A DNA stretch of 64,000 bases, taken from positions 73,876 to 137,875 of the forward strand of contig NZ_JAJNBZ010000009.1 in the NCBI RefSeq assembly GCF_021369635.1, read 5' to 3'. How positions within the stretch are numbered: the stretch's first letter is position 1; every line of letters begins with the position of its first letter. Positions 30,388 through 38,451 of the stretch are shown here, piece after piece. The position numbers and the translations under genes are program-made. This DNA is from Paenibacillus profundus. Its GTDB lineage: Bacteria > Bacillota > Bacilli > Paenibacillales > Paenibacillaceae. The notes under the pieces are model-generated. The model searched no databases. It was not told the origin of the DNA and saw nothing but the letters and a program-made list of their open reading frames with translations.

Positions 30388-31965
30388 GTGGCCTATCTGT
30401 CAGGCTTTATACAACTAGGGGTTCAGCAGGAACTTAATCAGACTTTGAAAAAGAACGGCATTGCCGTTCCGACGCCCGTTCAGCAACAGACAATTCCCGT
30501 CGTGCTGGCGGGCAAGGACGTCGTGGCGCAGGCGCAGACGGGTACAGGCAAGACGCTCGCGTTTCTGCTTCCGATGCTGCAGCGAATCGATGTGAGCAAG
30601 CCCTATGTTCAAGGGCTTATTGTGGCGCCGACACGCGAGCTGGCTCTGCAGATTACGAAGGAAGTCCGCAAGCTCGTCGACAATCAGAACGGCGTAAAAG
30701 TGTTGGCCGTATACGGTGGACAGGATGTAGAGCGTCAAATGCAGAAGCTTCAGGGCGGGCGGCATCTCGTCATCGCTACGCCAGGCAGACTGCTCGATCA
30801 TTTGCGCCGGGGCACGATACAATTGTCGCATGTGGACACACTTGTTCTTGATGAGGCTGACCAAATGCTCCATATGGGCTTTCTGGCCGAAGTGGAGGAG
30901 GTAATTCGAAATACGCCTTCCAGACGTCAGACGCTGTTGTTCTCGGCTACGATGCCGGGAACGGTGCGGCAGCTCGCAGAACGCTTCATGCGCAAGCCGG
31001 TCGACATTCGGATCCGCAGCGAACGCGTCACCTTAACAGGGATTAGACAGATCCTCATCGAGACGAGCGATCGGGCGAAGCAGGCGACATTGTGCCAAGT
31101 TATTGACGAACACCGTCCGTACCAGGCCATTATTTTCTGCCGGACGAAGCGCAGAGCGAGCACGTTGAACGAAGCGCTCCTTGCGCAGGGATACGATTCG
31201 GATGAGCTGCACGGCGATCTGTCGCAAGCGAAGCGAGAGCAGGTGATGCAGCGCTTCCGCGATGTGAAGATGCAGCTGCTCGTTGCCACAGACGTGGCCG
31301 CACGCGGATTGGATGTCGAAGGTATAACACATGTGTTCAACTACGACATTCCGCAAGATGCGGAAAGCTACATTCACCGAATTGGACGGACGGGACGAGC
31401 TGGCAACAACGGGTATGCAATTACGTTCGCCGCGCCGAGGGACCGTGTGTATCTGGAGCTCATCGAGAGAGGCATCGGGCAGAAGCTGGAGAAACGCGGA
31501 GCAAGCGGTGGAACTGATTTGACTGAGTCAACTGATGGGTCTAGTCGGACTGGTCGGACTGGTGGGTCTGGTCGGACTCGTGCGACTGACAAGCGCCGCA
31601 GCAATGAAGCCGATCGCGGACGTCGCGGCGAACGTTCCCGAGCCCACGGCAGCAAGCCGGGATCATCGAAGCGGGAGCACGCTAGGAGCGAGAAGCCGCA
31701 GCGGGATCAGCGGAAGCAGGCACGGCCAGGACAATCTGGGTCTGAACGCCGCAGTGAGCGGCAAGGGCCAGGGCAATCTGGGTCTGAACGCCGCAGTGAG
31801 CGGCAATGGCAAGGACAAGCGGGGCCAGAACGCCGCAGTGAGCGGCAGGGGGCCAAGCCGACGTCTCGGAAGCGATCATCCGGCGCATTCAGCGCTACAT
31901 CGCCGAATCGCAAAGGCAAAGCACCCGCAAGTGCAGGCAGAAGGAACAATAAGAGAACTCGCTAG
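30388..31965 (+). CDS. DEAD-box RNA helicase with repeat-rich tail
   Basis: 525 residues from GTG 30388. All core motifs are present: AQTGTGKT (Walker A), PTRELALQ, LDEAD (near residue 157), SATMP, ARGLD and HRIGRTGRAG. The core ends around residue 375 and is followed by a basic, disordered Arg/Ser/Gly/Glu-rich tail of ~150 residues partly encoded by 42-base tandem repeats. Closest in layout to the CshA/DeaD cold-shock and RNA-decay helicases; the tail probably binds RNA. Cytoplasmic. Co-transcribed with ywbE. Confidence 0.94.
   Translation: MAYLSGFIQLGVQQELNQTLKKNGIAVPTPVQQQTIPVVLAGKDVVAQAQTGTGKTLAFLLPMLQRIDVSKPYVQGLIVAPTRELALQITKEVRKLVDNQNGVKVLAVYGGQDVERQMQKLQGGRHLVIATPGRLLDHLRRGTIQLSHVDTLVLDEADQMLHMGFLAEVEEVIRNTPSRRQTLLFSATMPGTVRQLAERFMRKPVDIRIRSERVTLTGIRQILIETSDRAKQATLCQVIDEHRPYQAIIFCRTKRRASTLNEALLAQGYDSDELHGDLSQAKREQVMQRFRDVKMQLLVATDVAARGLDVEGITHVFNYDIPQDAESYIHRIGRTGRAGNNGYAITFAAPRDRVYLELIERGIGQKLEKRGASGGTDLTESTDGSSRTGRTGGSGRTRATDKRRSNEADRGRRGERSRAHGSKPGSSKREHARSEKPQRDQRKQARPGQSGSERRSERQGPGQSGSERRSERQWQGQAGPERRSERQGAKPTSRKRSSGAFSATSPNRKGKAPASAGRRNNKRTR
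31732..31857 (+). repeat. Three 42-base tandem repeats in the helicase tail
   Basis: Copies at 31732-31773, 31774-31815 and 31816-31857 (the last more diverged). Each encodes a 14-residue unit with the core SERRSERQ. The period is a multiple of three, so copy number can change without breaking the frame. Confidence 0.85.
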
Positions 31966-31978
31966 TACGCTAATATCG

Positions 31979-32012
31979 ACGCTTATGGCTATCCAGGCCG
32001 TAAGCGTTTTTT
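31979..32012 (+). terminator. Terminator after the helicase gene
   Basis: Stem ACGCTTATGGC / GCCGTAAGCG with one mismatch, then TTTTTT. Confidence 0.85.
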
Positions 32013-32596
32013 GATCATTAAGAAAGGCAGTCCCCCGTCCTTTTCAAACGAGAATAGGTTGTCGGTCTTCCGTACAATGATCCTTAGCTTCATTCTCCCA
32101 TACAGTCAGGAGGGGGAATGTCGAGGATAAGACACATGCCGATTCGTATATCCTGCCATGAAGCGGTCGATCATGACAGCAGTGATCCAGAGGGGGCATT
32201 GGACGTGCCCCTCCTGATGGTAGTTAACCAGATTCGTCATTGGGCGTGCCGCTTCCTGATGAAAGGGGAGAATGAAGCAAAGGGGCGTGTAAAGCGATTC
32301 ACCGTCAGTCTGAACGTGCCACTGTACGCGGTCGTTCATCTTTGAACGGCCTTGATAGAGGTTTTCTCATCGGCGCTTCTGTTCCATTCTCGTTGAAAAA
32401 TGAAGGCGTGTTTGAACCTTCTGAACTTCGGGTAGTAGTTAGAAGCATAACTTGTCCGCTGCACCCTACACATCGTGTAGGGTTGCTTTCATTCTTGACT
32501 GCGAAGCAGGTTACAGAATTATGTTACTATGATGAGGTATGCTTTGTTTCGTCGACAGGTGAGGCGAACGACTGGAAGAAAGGTTGAGAGACATCG
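32013..32596. other. Intergenic region before the diguanylate cyclase
   Basis: About 580 bases. It holds one weakly supported small frame (32118-32345) and otherwise short frames without ribosome sites. The sequence ATGTTACTATGATGA (32521-32535) and nearby AT-rich stretches may carry the cyclase promoter, but no clear -35/-10 pair was found. Confidence 0.4.
32118..32345 (+). CDS. Possible small hypothetical protein
   Basis: 75 residues. The only support is a strong AGGAGGGGG immediately before the ATG. The composition (several His and Cys, basic end) fits no family I know and codon use is unremarkable. It may be an orphan gene or a chance frame. Confidence 0.28.
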   Translation: MSRIRHMPIRISCHEAVDHDSSDPEGALDVPLLMVVNQIRHWACRFLMKGENEAKGRVKRFTVSLNVPLYAVVHL

Positions 32597-34405
32597 ATGA
32601 TGCGCATGCGCGACCCGCTAACAAGTCTTATTAATACCCCAGCTGCCCCCAGGCAGAAGCTGATGGCCATCATTATCGGGTCCGTCATGTTCGTCATATC
32701 ACTGATTGCCATTCCTTTTGCGTCGACCCCATTGATTCATATTAAGCCGTTTATGTCCATCGTTATCGCATGGGTTATGTTTGGTTATTTCATGACGTCG
32801 TATTTGCTCTATATTCAATTTCAGGTGACGCGATATAAACCGATTTTGATTTTATCCGCGACGTTTCTTTATTCCGGTCTAATTACGATACCGGAAATTC
32901 TGACCTTTCCTGAAGTGTTTGCGCAGGAGGGACTGCTTAATGCAGGGCCGCAGTCGCCCATCTGGTTCTGGATATGCTGGCATGCTGGGTTTCCATTAGG
33001 CGTTTTCATGTATGCGTTCAGTTTGAGAAGATGGAGCTTTGCCTCGACAGAGCGCAAAGGCAAGGCCGGGTCAGGCGCCATTTTTGGCGGTGTCATCGTC
33101 ATCCTTGCAGGATTGACTTATTTGCTTACGAAGCATCATGAGCTCTTGCCCGTCATTATACGGGGAGGGAAATATAACGAACTGATTACGATGGGGATAG
33201 GTCCTGTATTGTCGTTGATGAATCTGGCGGCGCTTGTATATTTGTATGTGATGACCAGGGGGCAAAGCCTGCTTCATCTGTGGCTTTTGCTCTCGGTCTT
33301 TATGTTATTTCTCGATCTTGCGGTTACGCAGTTCGCGGGGGCCCGTTACAGCTTGGGTTGGTATTTGTCGTGCGTCAATTCGCTTATATCTTCGACGGTG
33401 GTGCTGTTTGTCTTCTTTCATCAGATGAATCGTCTGTATGTGCGGTTGATTATGTCGCAGAGCGCGCTCAAGCAATCTCAAGAACGAGTGGCCCTCATCC
33501 TGGACAGTATTACGGACGCCTTCTTCGCGGTGGACAGACAGTGGGGATATACCTACACGAATAAAGAAGCGGAGAAATACTACGGCTTTACGTTTGATGA
33601 AGTGAAGGGGCAGTCTATCTGGGAAATAAGCCCGCAACTAGCGAAGACGAAGCTGTCCGAGATGTGTCATCGAGTCATGGATCAGGGGGAGCCGGTGGAA
33701 TTTACCGAATACGACAAGCTGCGCGGCCGCTGGCTTGAAATTCGGGTGTATCCGTCCCGTGACGGGATATCCGTCTATTTTCGCGATGTGACCGAGCGAA
33801 TCGTCGCTGAGGAGCAAATGAAGGAAGCGAACAAGAAGCTGCAGATGGCGAATCGGCTCCTGACCGACTTTTCCTACACGGATGGACTTACCGGCGTATA
33901 TAACCGCCGTTATTTCGATCAGATGATGCAACAGGAATGGGAGCGGATGAAGCGGGAGAAGAGTCCGCTATCGCTCATTATGCTCGATATCGATTATTTT
34001 AAGAAGTATAACGATACGTACGGACATCTTGCTGGAGATGAATGTTTATGTCAGGTGGCACAAGCGATCCGAACGGTGGTCATCCATCCGCTGTACGTGA
34101 TGGCCCGATATGGAGGAGAGGAATTCGGCGTCATTCTGCCGCAGACGGATGCTGCAAAAGCGATGGAAGTGGCGGAGGCGATCCGTGTGTATCTGGAGTC
34201 GTTGGCGTTCCCTCATACCGCTTCCGAAGTGGGCTCGATTGTGACATGCAGCCTGGGCACCGCAACGAGGCTCCCGGAACATACGCTGCCCGATGACACC
34301 CCGAGTATGCTTATTGCTCAGGCGGATCAAGCATTGTATTTGGCTAAGCAGGCTGGACGCAACTGTGTTGTAGCAGATACCGGAATTGTTATTGCCCGTA
34401 AATAA
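32597..34405 (+). CDS. Membrane diguanylate cyclase (MASE4-like-PAS-GGDEF)
   Basis: 602 residues. Residues ~20-285 contain seven to eight hydrophobic segments (MASE4-like sensor region). A PAS domain follows (ITDAFFAVDRQWGYTYTN, then RDVTERIVAEEQ), then a GGDEF domain with DGLTGVYNRRYFD, MLDIDYFKKYND and the active-site ARYGGEEFG. The RxxD product-inhibition site expected just upstream of GGEEF is absent (HPLY instead), so feedback inhibition by c-di-GMP may be lacking. Makes c-di-GMP from two GTP in response to a membrane signal. Alternative starts at 32600 and 32606. Confidence 0.93.
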   Translation: MMRMRDPLTSLINTPAAPRQKLMAIIIGSVMFVISLIAIPFASTPLIHIKPFMSIVIAWVMFGYFMTSYLLYIQFQVTRYKPILILSATFLYSGLITIPEILTFPEVFAQEGLLNAGPQSPIWFWICWHAGFPLGVFMYAFSLRRWSFASTERKGKAGSGAIFGGVIVILAGLTYLLTKHHELLPVIIRGGKYNELITMGIGPVLSLMNLAALVYLYVMTRGQSLLHLWLLLSVFMLFLDLAVTQFAGARYSLGWYLSCVNSLISSTVVLFVFFHQMNRLYVRLIMSQSALKQSQERVALILDSITDAFFAVDRQWGYTYTNKEAEKYYGFTFDEVKGQSIWEISPQLAKTKLSEMCHRVMDQGEPVEFTEYDKLRGRWLEIRVYPSRDGISVYFRDVTERIVAEEQMKEANKKLQMANRLLTDFSYTDGLTGVYNRRYFDQMMQQEWERMKREKSPLSLIMLDIDYFKKYNDTYGHLAGDECLCQVAQAIRTVVIHPLYVMARYGGEEFGVILPQTDAAKAMEVAEAIRVYLESLAFPHTASEVGSIVTCSLGTATRLPEHTLPDDTPSMLIAQADQALYLAKQAGRNCVVADTGIVIARK

Positions 34406-34720
34406 ATGAAAGAACAGAAAGGGCACGCTGAGTGAGGCGTCCTTTCATATTGTTCGGTCAGCTAGGGAAAGCAGGCAGTAGAGGACGGTCCTGTACATTA
34501 AATGTACATTTGCAGCTCGCGAATGATCGCTGTGGAATGTGAGAGGCTGAAAACTTTGCGTTCTTGGAGCAAATGCAATTGTCACGAATTTTGCAGGGAT
34601 GATAAATTACATAGAAAATTATGGGCGCTATGCTACAATAGGATATAATTACGCGCCTTAGTGGACAGAAGGCAGGGAAATCTGCCGCAGCCAAAAGGCT
34701 ATGAGTATCGGGAGGAGCCT
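34406..34720. other. Upstream region of the kinase gene
   Basis: 315 bases. An imperfect hairpin GAAAGGGCACGC / GCGTCCTTTC (34417-34446) may end the cyclase transcript, though no T-run follows. It also contains the palindrome at 34492-34508 and TATAAT at 34644-34649. Confidence 0.55.
34492..34508. promoter_or_regulatory. Perfect 17-base palindrome before the kinase gene
   Basis: TGTACATTAAATGTACA: two perfect 8-base arms around a single A. The shape suits a dimeric regulator (PadR- or MarR-like spacing), but its -35/-10 context is about 140 bases upstream of the best -10 for the kinase, so the link is tentative. Confidence 0.5.
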
Positions 34721-35683
34721 GTGAAACCGGAACATGCGGACATATGTCTGAACAGAAATGTAGTGCTTCATCATACATACAAAGTCAAAAAAACGGTCTC
34801 CCGCAGCGAACTGGCGATGATATACACCGGACGCCATGTGGAGAGCGGGCAAGCCGTCATTATTAAGGAGTCGTATCCGAAGCAGCTGGCGCTTCGCGAT
34901 CTGGACAAGCGGACCGTGCTGTGCCGAATACCATCTGCCAAAAGGCAGTATGACGAGCTGCGTGAAGCGTTCCTGATGGAAACGAAGGTGCTCCAACAAT
35001 TGAGCCACCCGAACATCGTCCGCTATCTCGATCACTTCGAGGAGAACGGCACGCATTATATCGTCACGGAATATTGCAAGGGAGTGTCACTCGACCGTTA
35101 CATCGAGGAAGGACAACTCACTTCTATGGCGGACTTCCTGCACAGAACGATGCTGCCACTCATCGATGCGCTTGAATACGTTCATGCCCAAGGCATCATC
35201 CATCGCGACATCAAGCCGGCGAACGTCATCATCGGGGAGGACGGACAGCCAATGCTGCTGGATTTCGGATCGGCGGTATATTATGAGCGGACCGGACACC
35301 GAATCTTTACGAGCGCGGGATATTCTCCGCTTGAATTTTATTCGGAAAAGTCGCGTCAGGGCGTCGTTTCCGACGTGTACAGCTTTGCGGCGACGTTATA
35401 CTTCTGCCTATGCGGCCGGGCGCCGAACGATGTGACACGGCGGCTGTTCGACGACAGCATCGATCCCGTCAGAAGCTGGAACCGGAGCGTCAGCCCGTTG
35501 ATGTCGCATGTCATTCGAAGAGGGCTTGCCGTCAACCCGGACAAGAGACACTCTTCCATGAAGAGATTGAAAGCCGCATTGCATACAGAGCGACTGCTGC
35601 GGACTGTTATTGAACGTCTGCCTGGCAAGCGCCAGCAGCCAGACGACACCCGGCAGAAGCTGCCCGGACGCAAGCAGGCTTAA
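34721..35683 (+). CDS. Serine/threonine protein kinase (PpkA-like kinase domain)
   Basis: 320 residues from GTG 34721 with GGAGG 5 bases upstream (GTG 34661 would add 20 residues without a good site). Catalytic motifs: Lys49 in VIIKESYP, HRDIKPANV with Asp163, DFGSA with Asp181. The glycine-rich loop is degenerate (SRSELAMIYTG). No membrane segment: the protein ends in a basic tail, unlike PASTA kinases. It heads the contractile-system locus that also encodes two FHA proteins, a PP2C and a vWA protein, so it is the probable kinase of a phosphorylation switch controlling that system, as PpkA is in Pseudomonas T6SS (inference). Confidence 0.88.
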   Translation: MKPEHADICLNRNVVLHHTYKVKKTVSRSELAMIYTGRHVESGQAVIIKESYPKQLALRDLDKRTVLCRIPSAKRQYDELREAFLMETKVLQQLSHPNIVRYLDHFEENGTHYIVTEYCKGVSLDRYIEEGQLTSMADFLHRTMLPLIDALEYVHAQGIIHRDIKPANVIIGEDGQPMLLDFGSAVYYERTGHRIFTSAGYSPLEFYSEKSRQGVVSDVYSFAATLYFCLCGRAPNDVTRRLFDDSIDPVRSWNRSVSPLMSHVIRRGLAVNPDKRHSSMKRLKAALHTERLLRTVIERLPGKRQQPDDTRQKLPGRKQA

Positions 35684-35771
35684 CCCCGGAATCCGTGCAT
35701 TGGAAGGGCCTGGTCCCGGAAGCTGCACACTAGAAGGCCTAACGACGGAATACGTACTGGAGCTCATATGC

Positions 35772-35817
35772 AAAAAGGCGCCAAGCCGCGAAACAGTGCG
35801 ACATTTGGCGCCTTTTT
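35772..35817. terminator. Bidirectional terminator between kinase and vWA genes
   Basis: Perfect AAAAAGGCGCCAA / TTGGCGCCTTTTT arms. The A-run and T-run on either side let it work for both converging genes. Confidence 0.9.
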
Positions 35818-35850
35818 ACGGAATCCCGTGCCAGTCAGCCGTGCTTGCGC

Positions 35851-35892
35851 GGCAGAGGCTCTTGCGCGGCTCCGCGCACAAGAGCCTCTGCC
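35851..35892. repeat. Very stable hairpin at the 3' end of the vWA gene
   Basis: Arms 35851-35869 and 35872-35892 pair over 19 bases with a single bulged A and a 2-base loop (core GGCAGAGGCTCTTG...). No T-run on either side, so it is not a classical terminator. It lies 21 bases beyond the vWA stop and could stabilise that mRNA or be a mobile hairpin (REP-like) element. Confidence 0.7.
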
Positions 35893-35913
35893 GTGAGCCC
35901 GGCGCTCTACAGT

Positions 35914-37974
35914 CTAGTTGCGGGCTTGGAATGCAGCCGGATCCGCATACGACACGGAGCCTGGCTTCACAGCCTTGAAGCGCAGCTCAATCTCCGTAAT
36001 TCCGTCTTCGAACGTAATGTACAGCTTGTCATTATATTCGAGGATCTCGGTGTGATTGGGCTTCAGCGGCGTGCGGCCCTTCGCCACCGTGCAATTGGTA
36101 CGATGCTTTACCCGGAGCGTGCCGTTCTTACCCGCCTCGAATACGATATGGGCTGCTTCAGGCAGCGGTTCGTTCACGTCTAGACGGGCGAACAATTGCT
36201 GCAGGCTTACACGCCGCGCCTTGCCCAAGGAGGTGAGCGGCCAATATTTGACGGGGACTTCATTGCCGCTCGCCGTATTGAGGAAATAACCCTCCAGCCT
36301 GCCGGTGAACGCCGGCTTGGGCCGCAGCAGCACAAATAATGCCCCTGCAGCTATCAGTGCAGCAAGCACGCAGCCCCCTATAATCAAGTAACGATCCCAC
36401 ACGGAAGAGATCGCAATAGTCAGATCGCCCGTGACGGTGCCGCCTTCCGGATCCGTCGCCGTGATGGTCAGCACGGCCGAACCGGAACGAAGGGGGGACA
36501 GGATAAGCCATGTTCCATCTACGTGAGCCTCGATCTGCTCTTCACGTTGGTTGGCAGCAATCTTGTACGTTAATTCATCCCCGTTCGGGTCAGTAAAGTA
36601 GCGGCTGAAATCCAGCTTGGCCTCGCCGTCCTCCTTCGAGATCTCGATTGCTGTCAGACCGGTGGATAGTGGTGCCTTATTCGTAATATCCAGATGACTG
36701 CCCACAGTTTCTCTGAAGAAATGAGGCCCATTCATGACGACCTTCCAATCGTATATTCCGGATACCGGGAATCGATATTCTGCCGTAAAGCCTGCCCCGT
36801 TATTATCCATCGGAACCCGTTCTTCCTGATTCGTCTTCCGATCCTTGACGATGAGCTCCGCTTGCAGGTTGTGATATATGTCTTTGTCCTCCAACGCTTT
36901 GCCTTGGAACGAATATAGACGGGAGGTAAAAGCGGCCGGCTGTCCCTTAATTGCCTCTTTGGATGCCAGATCCGCGCCAGCCTTCATGTTGTAGCTGCCG
37001 AGCAGGTTCACCTTCACTACGTCACTGGCAGTCCCTCTGAACTTCAGCAGCAGCTCCCCTTTTTGCGGCTCTACAATTTTCATTAGCGTATATTTTCCAG
37101 ACTTGAAGAATCTGACGTTCTTCGAGCTGTAGTAGATTTGTGATTCTTTCAGCGGGTTCTGGGAGAGCAGGATGATGTTCGCCTCCGACATGCTGGAGTT
37201 GGGAAGGCTCACCTTCACTTCCTGCATTCCTCCGGTTGCGGTAACCGCAGCGATGGGAACGAGGACGGATTGAATCTGATCGGCGAAGATTCGGTTGAAT
37301 ATTTCCGGCAGATCTTCCGCACTGCTCGTCATATACGTAGAGCCGCCCGTCTCCGACGCAATCTGCTCTAATTGCTTCTCATTGACGGAACCATCATGAT
37401 TCAGACCGATGGTGTAAATGGGATAGCCCTTCGTTTTGGCTTGACGGATGACACGTTCCACATCCTTGTTCGAATCCGCTACCGTTCTACCGGTATAGGT
37501 ATTTCCAAAATCGGTCCCTCCGTCGGACAGCAGGATGATAAAGGGCTTGCCGCTCTTTCCCGTGCCGGCTGTTGCGATATCCGCGCCCTTTTTCAAGCCG
37601 AGGCCGAGATCCGTATATCCGTAACGGCGCAAACTGCCGACTTTGCGCTTTAATTTCTCCTTTTGTCCAGGCAGCGCGAGCGAAGTGAGCGGTTCTGAGG
37701 CGACGATTTTGTCATTATAGGCAACGAACCCGATGCGGGTACGCTCCGAATCGCTCATGTCCATGAACATGTTGACGACTTCCGCCGCAATACCTTCTTT
37801 ATCGGTCTCATTCATCGAATAACTGACGTCCATAACAAAGACAGCATCGATCCCTTGCTCCGCACCGGCCTTCGCATCGGCATATCGGATGGGCACCATG
37901 ACCGATGCAGCGAGCCATACGGCGCAGGCCAAAAGAAGTGAAAAAATAGGATTTAATCCCCATATTCTCCTCAT
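35914..37974 (-). CDS. Membrane-anchored von Willebrand factor A protein
   Basis: 686 residues. An N-terminal signal peptide or anchor (FSLLLACAVWLAASVMV) precedes a vWA domain with an intact MIDAS: DVSYSMN (Asp49), a downstream Thr, and LLSDGGTDFG. An extracellular region with Ig/cadherin-like segments (PNGDELTYKIAAN) follows. Near residues 530-553 one hydrophobic segment (GGCVLAALIAAGALFVLL) crosses the membrane, and ~130 residues form a cytosolic beta-rich end. It converges on the kinase gene and diverges from the sheath-like gene. Pseudomonas PpkA carries kinase and vWA in one chain; here the two could be a split equivalent sensing outside events (inference). Confidence 0.85.
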   Translation of the reverse strand: MRRIWGLNPIFSLLLACAVWLAASVMVPIRYADAKAGAEQGIDAVFVMDVSYSMNETDKEGIAAEVVNMFMDMSDSERTRIGFVAYNDKIVASEPLTSLALPGQKEKLKRKVGSLRRYGYTDLGLGLKKGADIATAGTGKSGKPFIILLSDGGTDFGNTYTGRTVADSNKDVERVIRQAKTKGYPIYTIGLNHDGSVNEKQLEQIASETGGSTYMTSSAEDLPEIFNRIFADQIQSVLVPIAAVTATGGMQEVKVSLPNSSMSEANIILLSQNPLKESQIYYSSKNVRFFKSGKYTLMKIVEPQKGELLLKFRGTASDVVKVNLLGSYNMKAGADLASKEAIKGQPAAFTSRLYSFQGKALEDKDIYHNLQAELIVKDRKTNQEERVPMDNNGAGFTAEYRFPVSGIYDWKVVMNGPHFFRETVGSHLDITNKAPLSTGLTAIEISKEDGEAKLDFSRYFTDPNGDELTYKIAANQREEQIEAHVDGTWLILSPLRSGSAVLTITATDPEGGTVTGDLTIAISSVWDRYLIIGGCVLAALIAAGALFVLLRPKPAFTGRLEGYFLNTASGNEVPVKYWPLTSLGKARRVSLQQLFARLDVNEPLPEAAHIVFEAGKNGTLRVKHRTNCTVAKGRTPLKPNHTEILEYNDKLYITFEDGITEIELRFKAVKPGSVSYADPAAFQARN

Positions 37975-38367
37975 AAATATCGCGATACCACCTTTTTACT
38001 AAAAATAAAAAAATATTTTTTTCTGTAACGATATAAACATTTTGTTAGATTGTACCGAAATAATTGGGAGAATGAGGAAGGTGGTCGGGACAATAGGAGA
38101 ATTCAGCTCGCCGTCCCAAAATATAACATCGGTAATACGACCTAAAAACTGAAGAGGATTTGTAAAAAATCGTTCTTTGTTGGGGGAAATAAGGAGATTC
38201 ATAGTTATTTAGTACCTTTTATTAAAAATATTTACAAAAAAGGATGGGTCTATATAAGATTGTGTCGAACTAATCTCCTAGTTTTTGAATAAGCAGTACT
38301 TTTGCGATAGAGATACTCACACAGCTAGTGCGAAGAGACTATCACAACGAAATAGAGAGGAGGAAGC
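37975..38367. promoter_or_regulatory. Divergent control region of the contractile-system operon
   Basis: About 390 AT-rich bases between the vWA and sheath-like genes. TTTACA (38231-38236), 16 bases, TATAAG (38253-38258) is the best plus-strand promoter, leaving a leader of about 110 bases. The vWA ribosome site (AAAGGTGG on the minus strand) lies at the left end. No strong operator palindrome was found. Confidence 0.6.
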
Positions 38368-38451
38368 ATGAAGATTTGCAAGCCGGTGCGTGCAGGTGCG
38401 CGCGATAGACGGTTTGCCACTTTTTGTGCTGAACACTATGGACATCATTAA
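38368..38451 (+). CDS. 27-residue leader reading frame overlapping the sheath-like gene
   Basis: ATG 38368 follows an excellent GAGAGGAGGAAG site. The frame encodes 27 mostly polar, His/Arg/Cys-containing residues and stops at TAA 38449-38451. The next gene's ATG at 38438 has no ribosome site of its own and lies inside this frame. Translation of the leader would bring ribosomes to that ATG, a termination-reinitiation arrangement. Alternatively one base was lost or misread and the leader is the true N-terminus. Confidence 0.5.
   Translation: MKICKPVRAGARDRRFATFCAEHYGHH

Noticed and set aside
31732-31857. CRISPR-like array
   Set aside because: The repeats are contiguous, in frame with the helicase tail, and have no spacers.
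32342-32587. 81-codon plus-strand frame before the diguanylate cyclase
   Set aside because: No ribosome site; composition looks non-coding and it overlaps the expected promoter/leader region.
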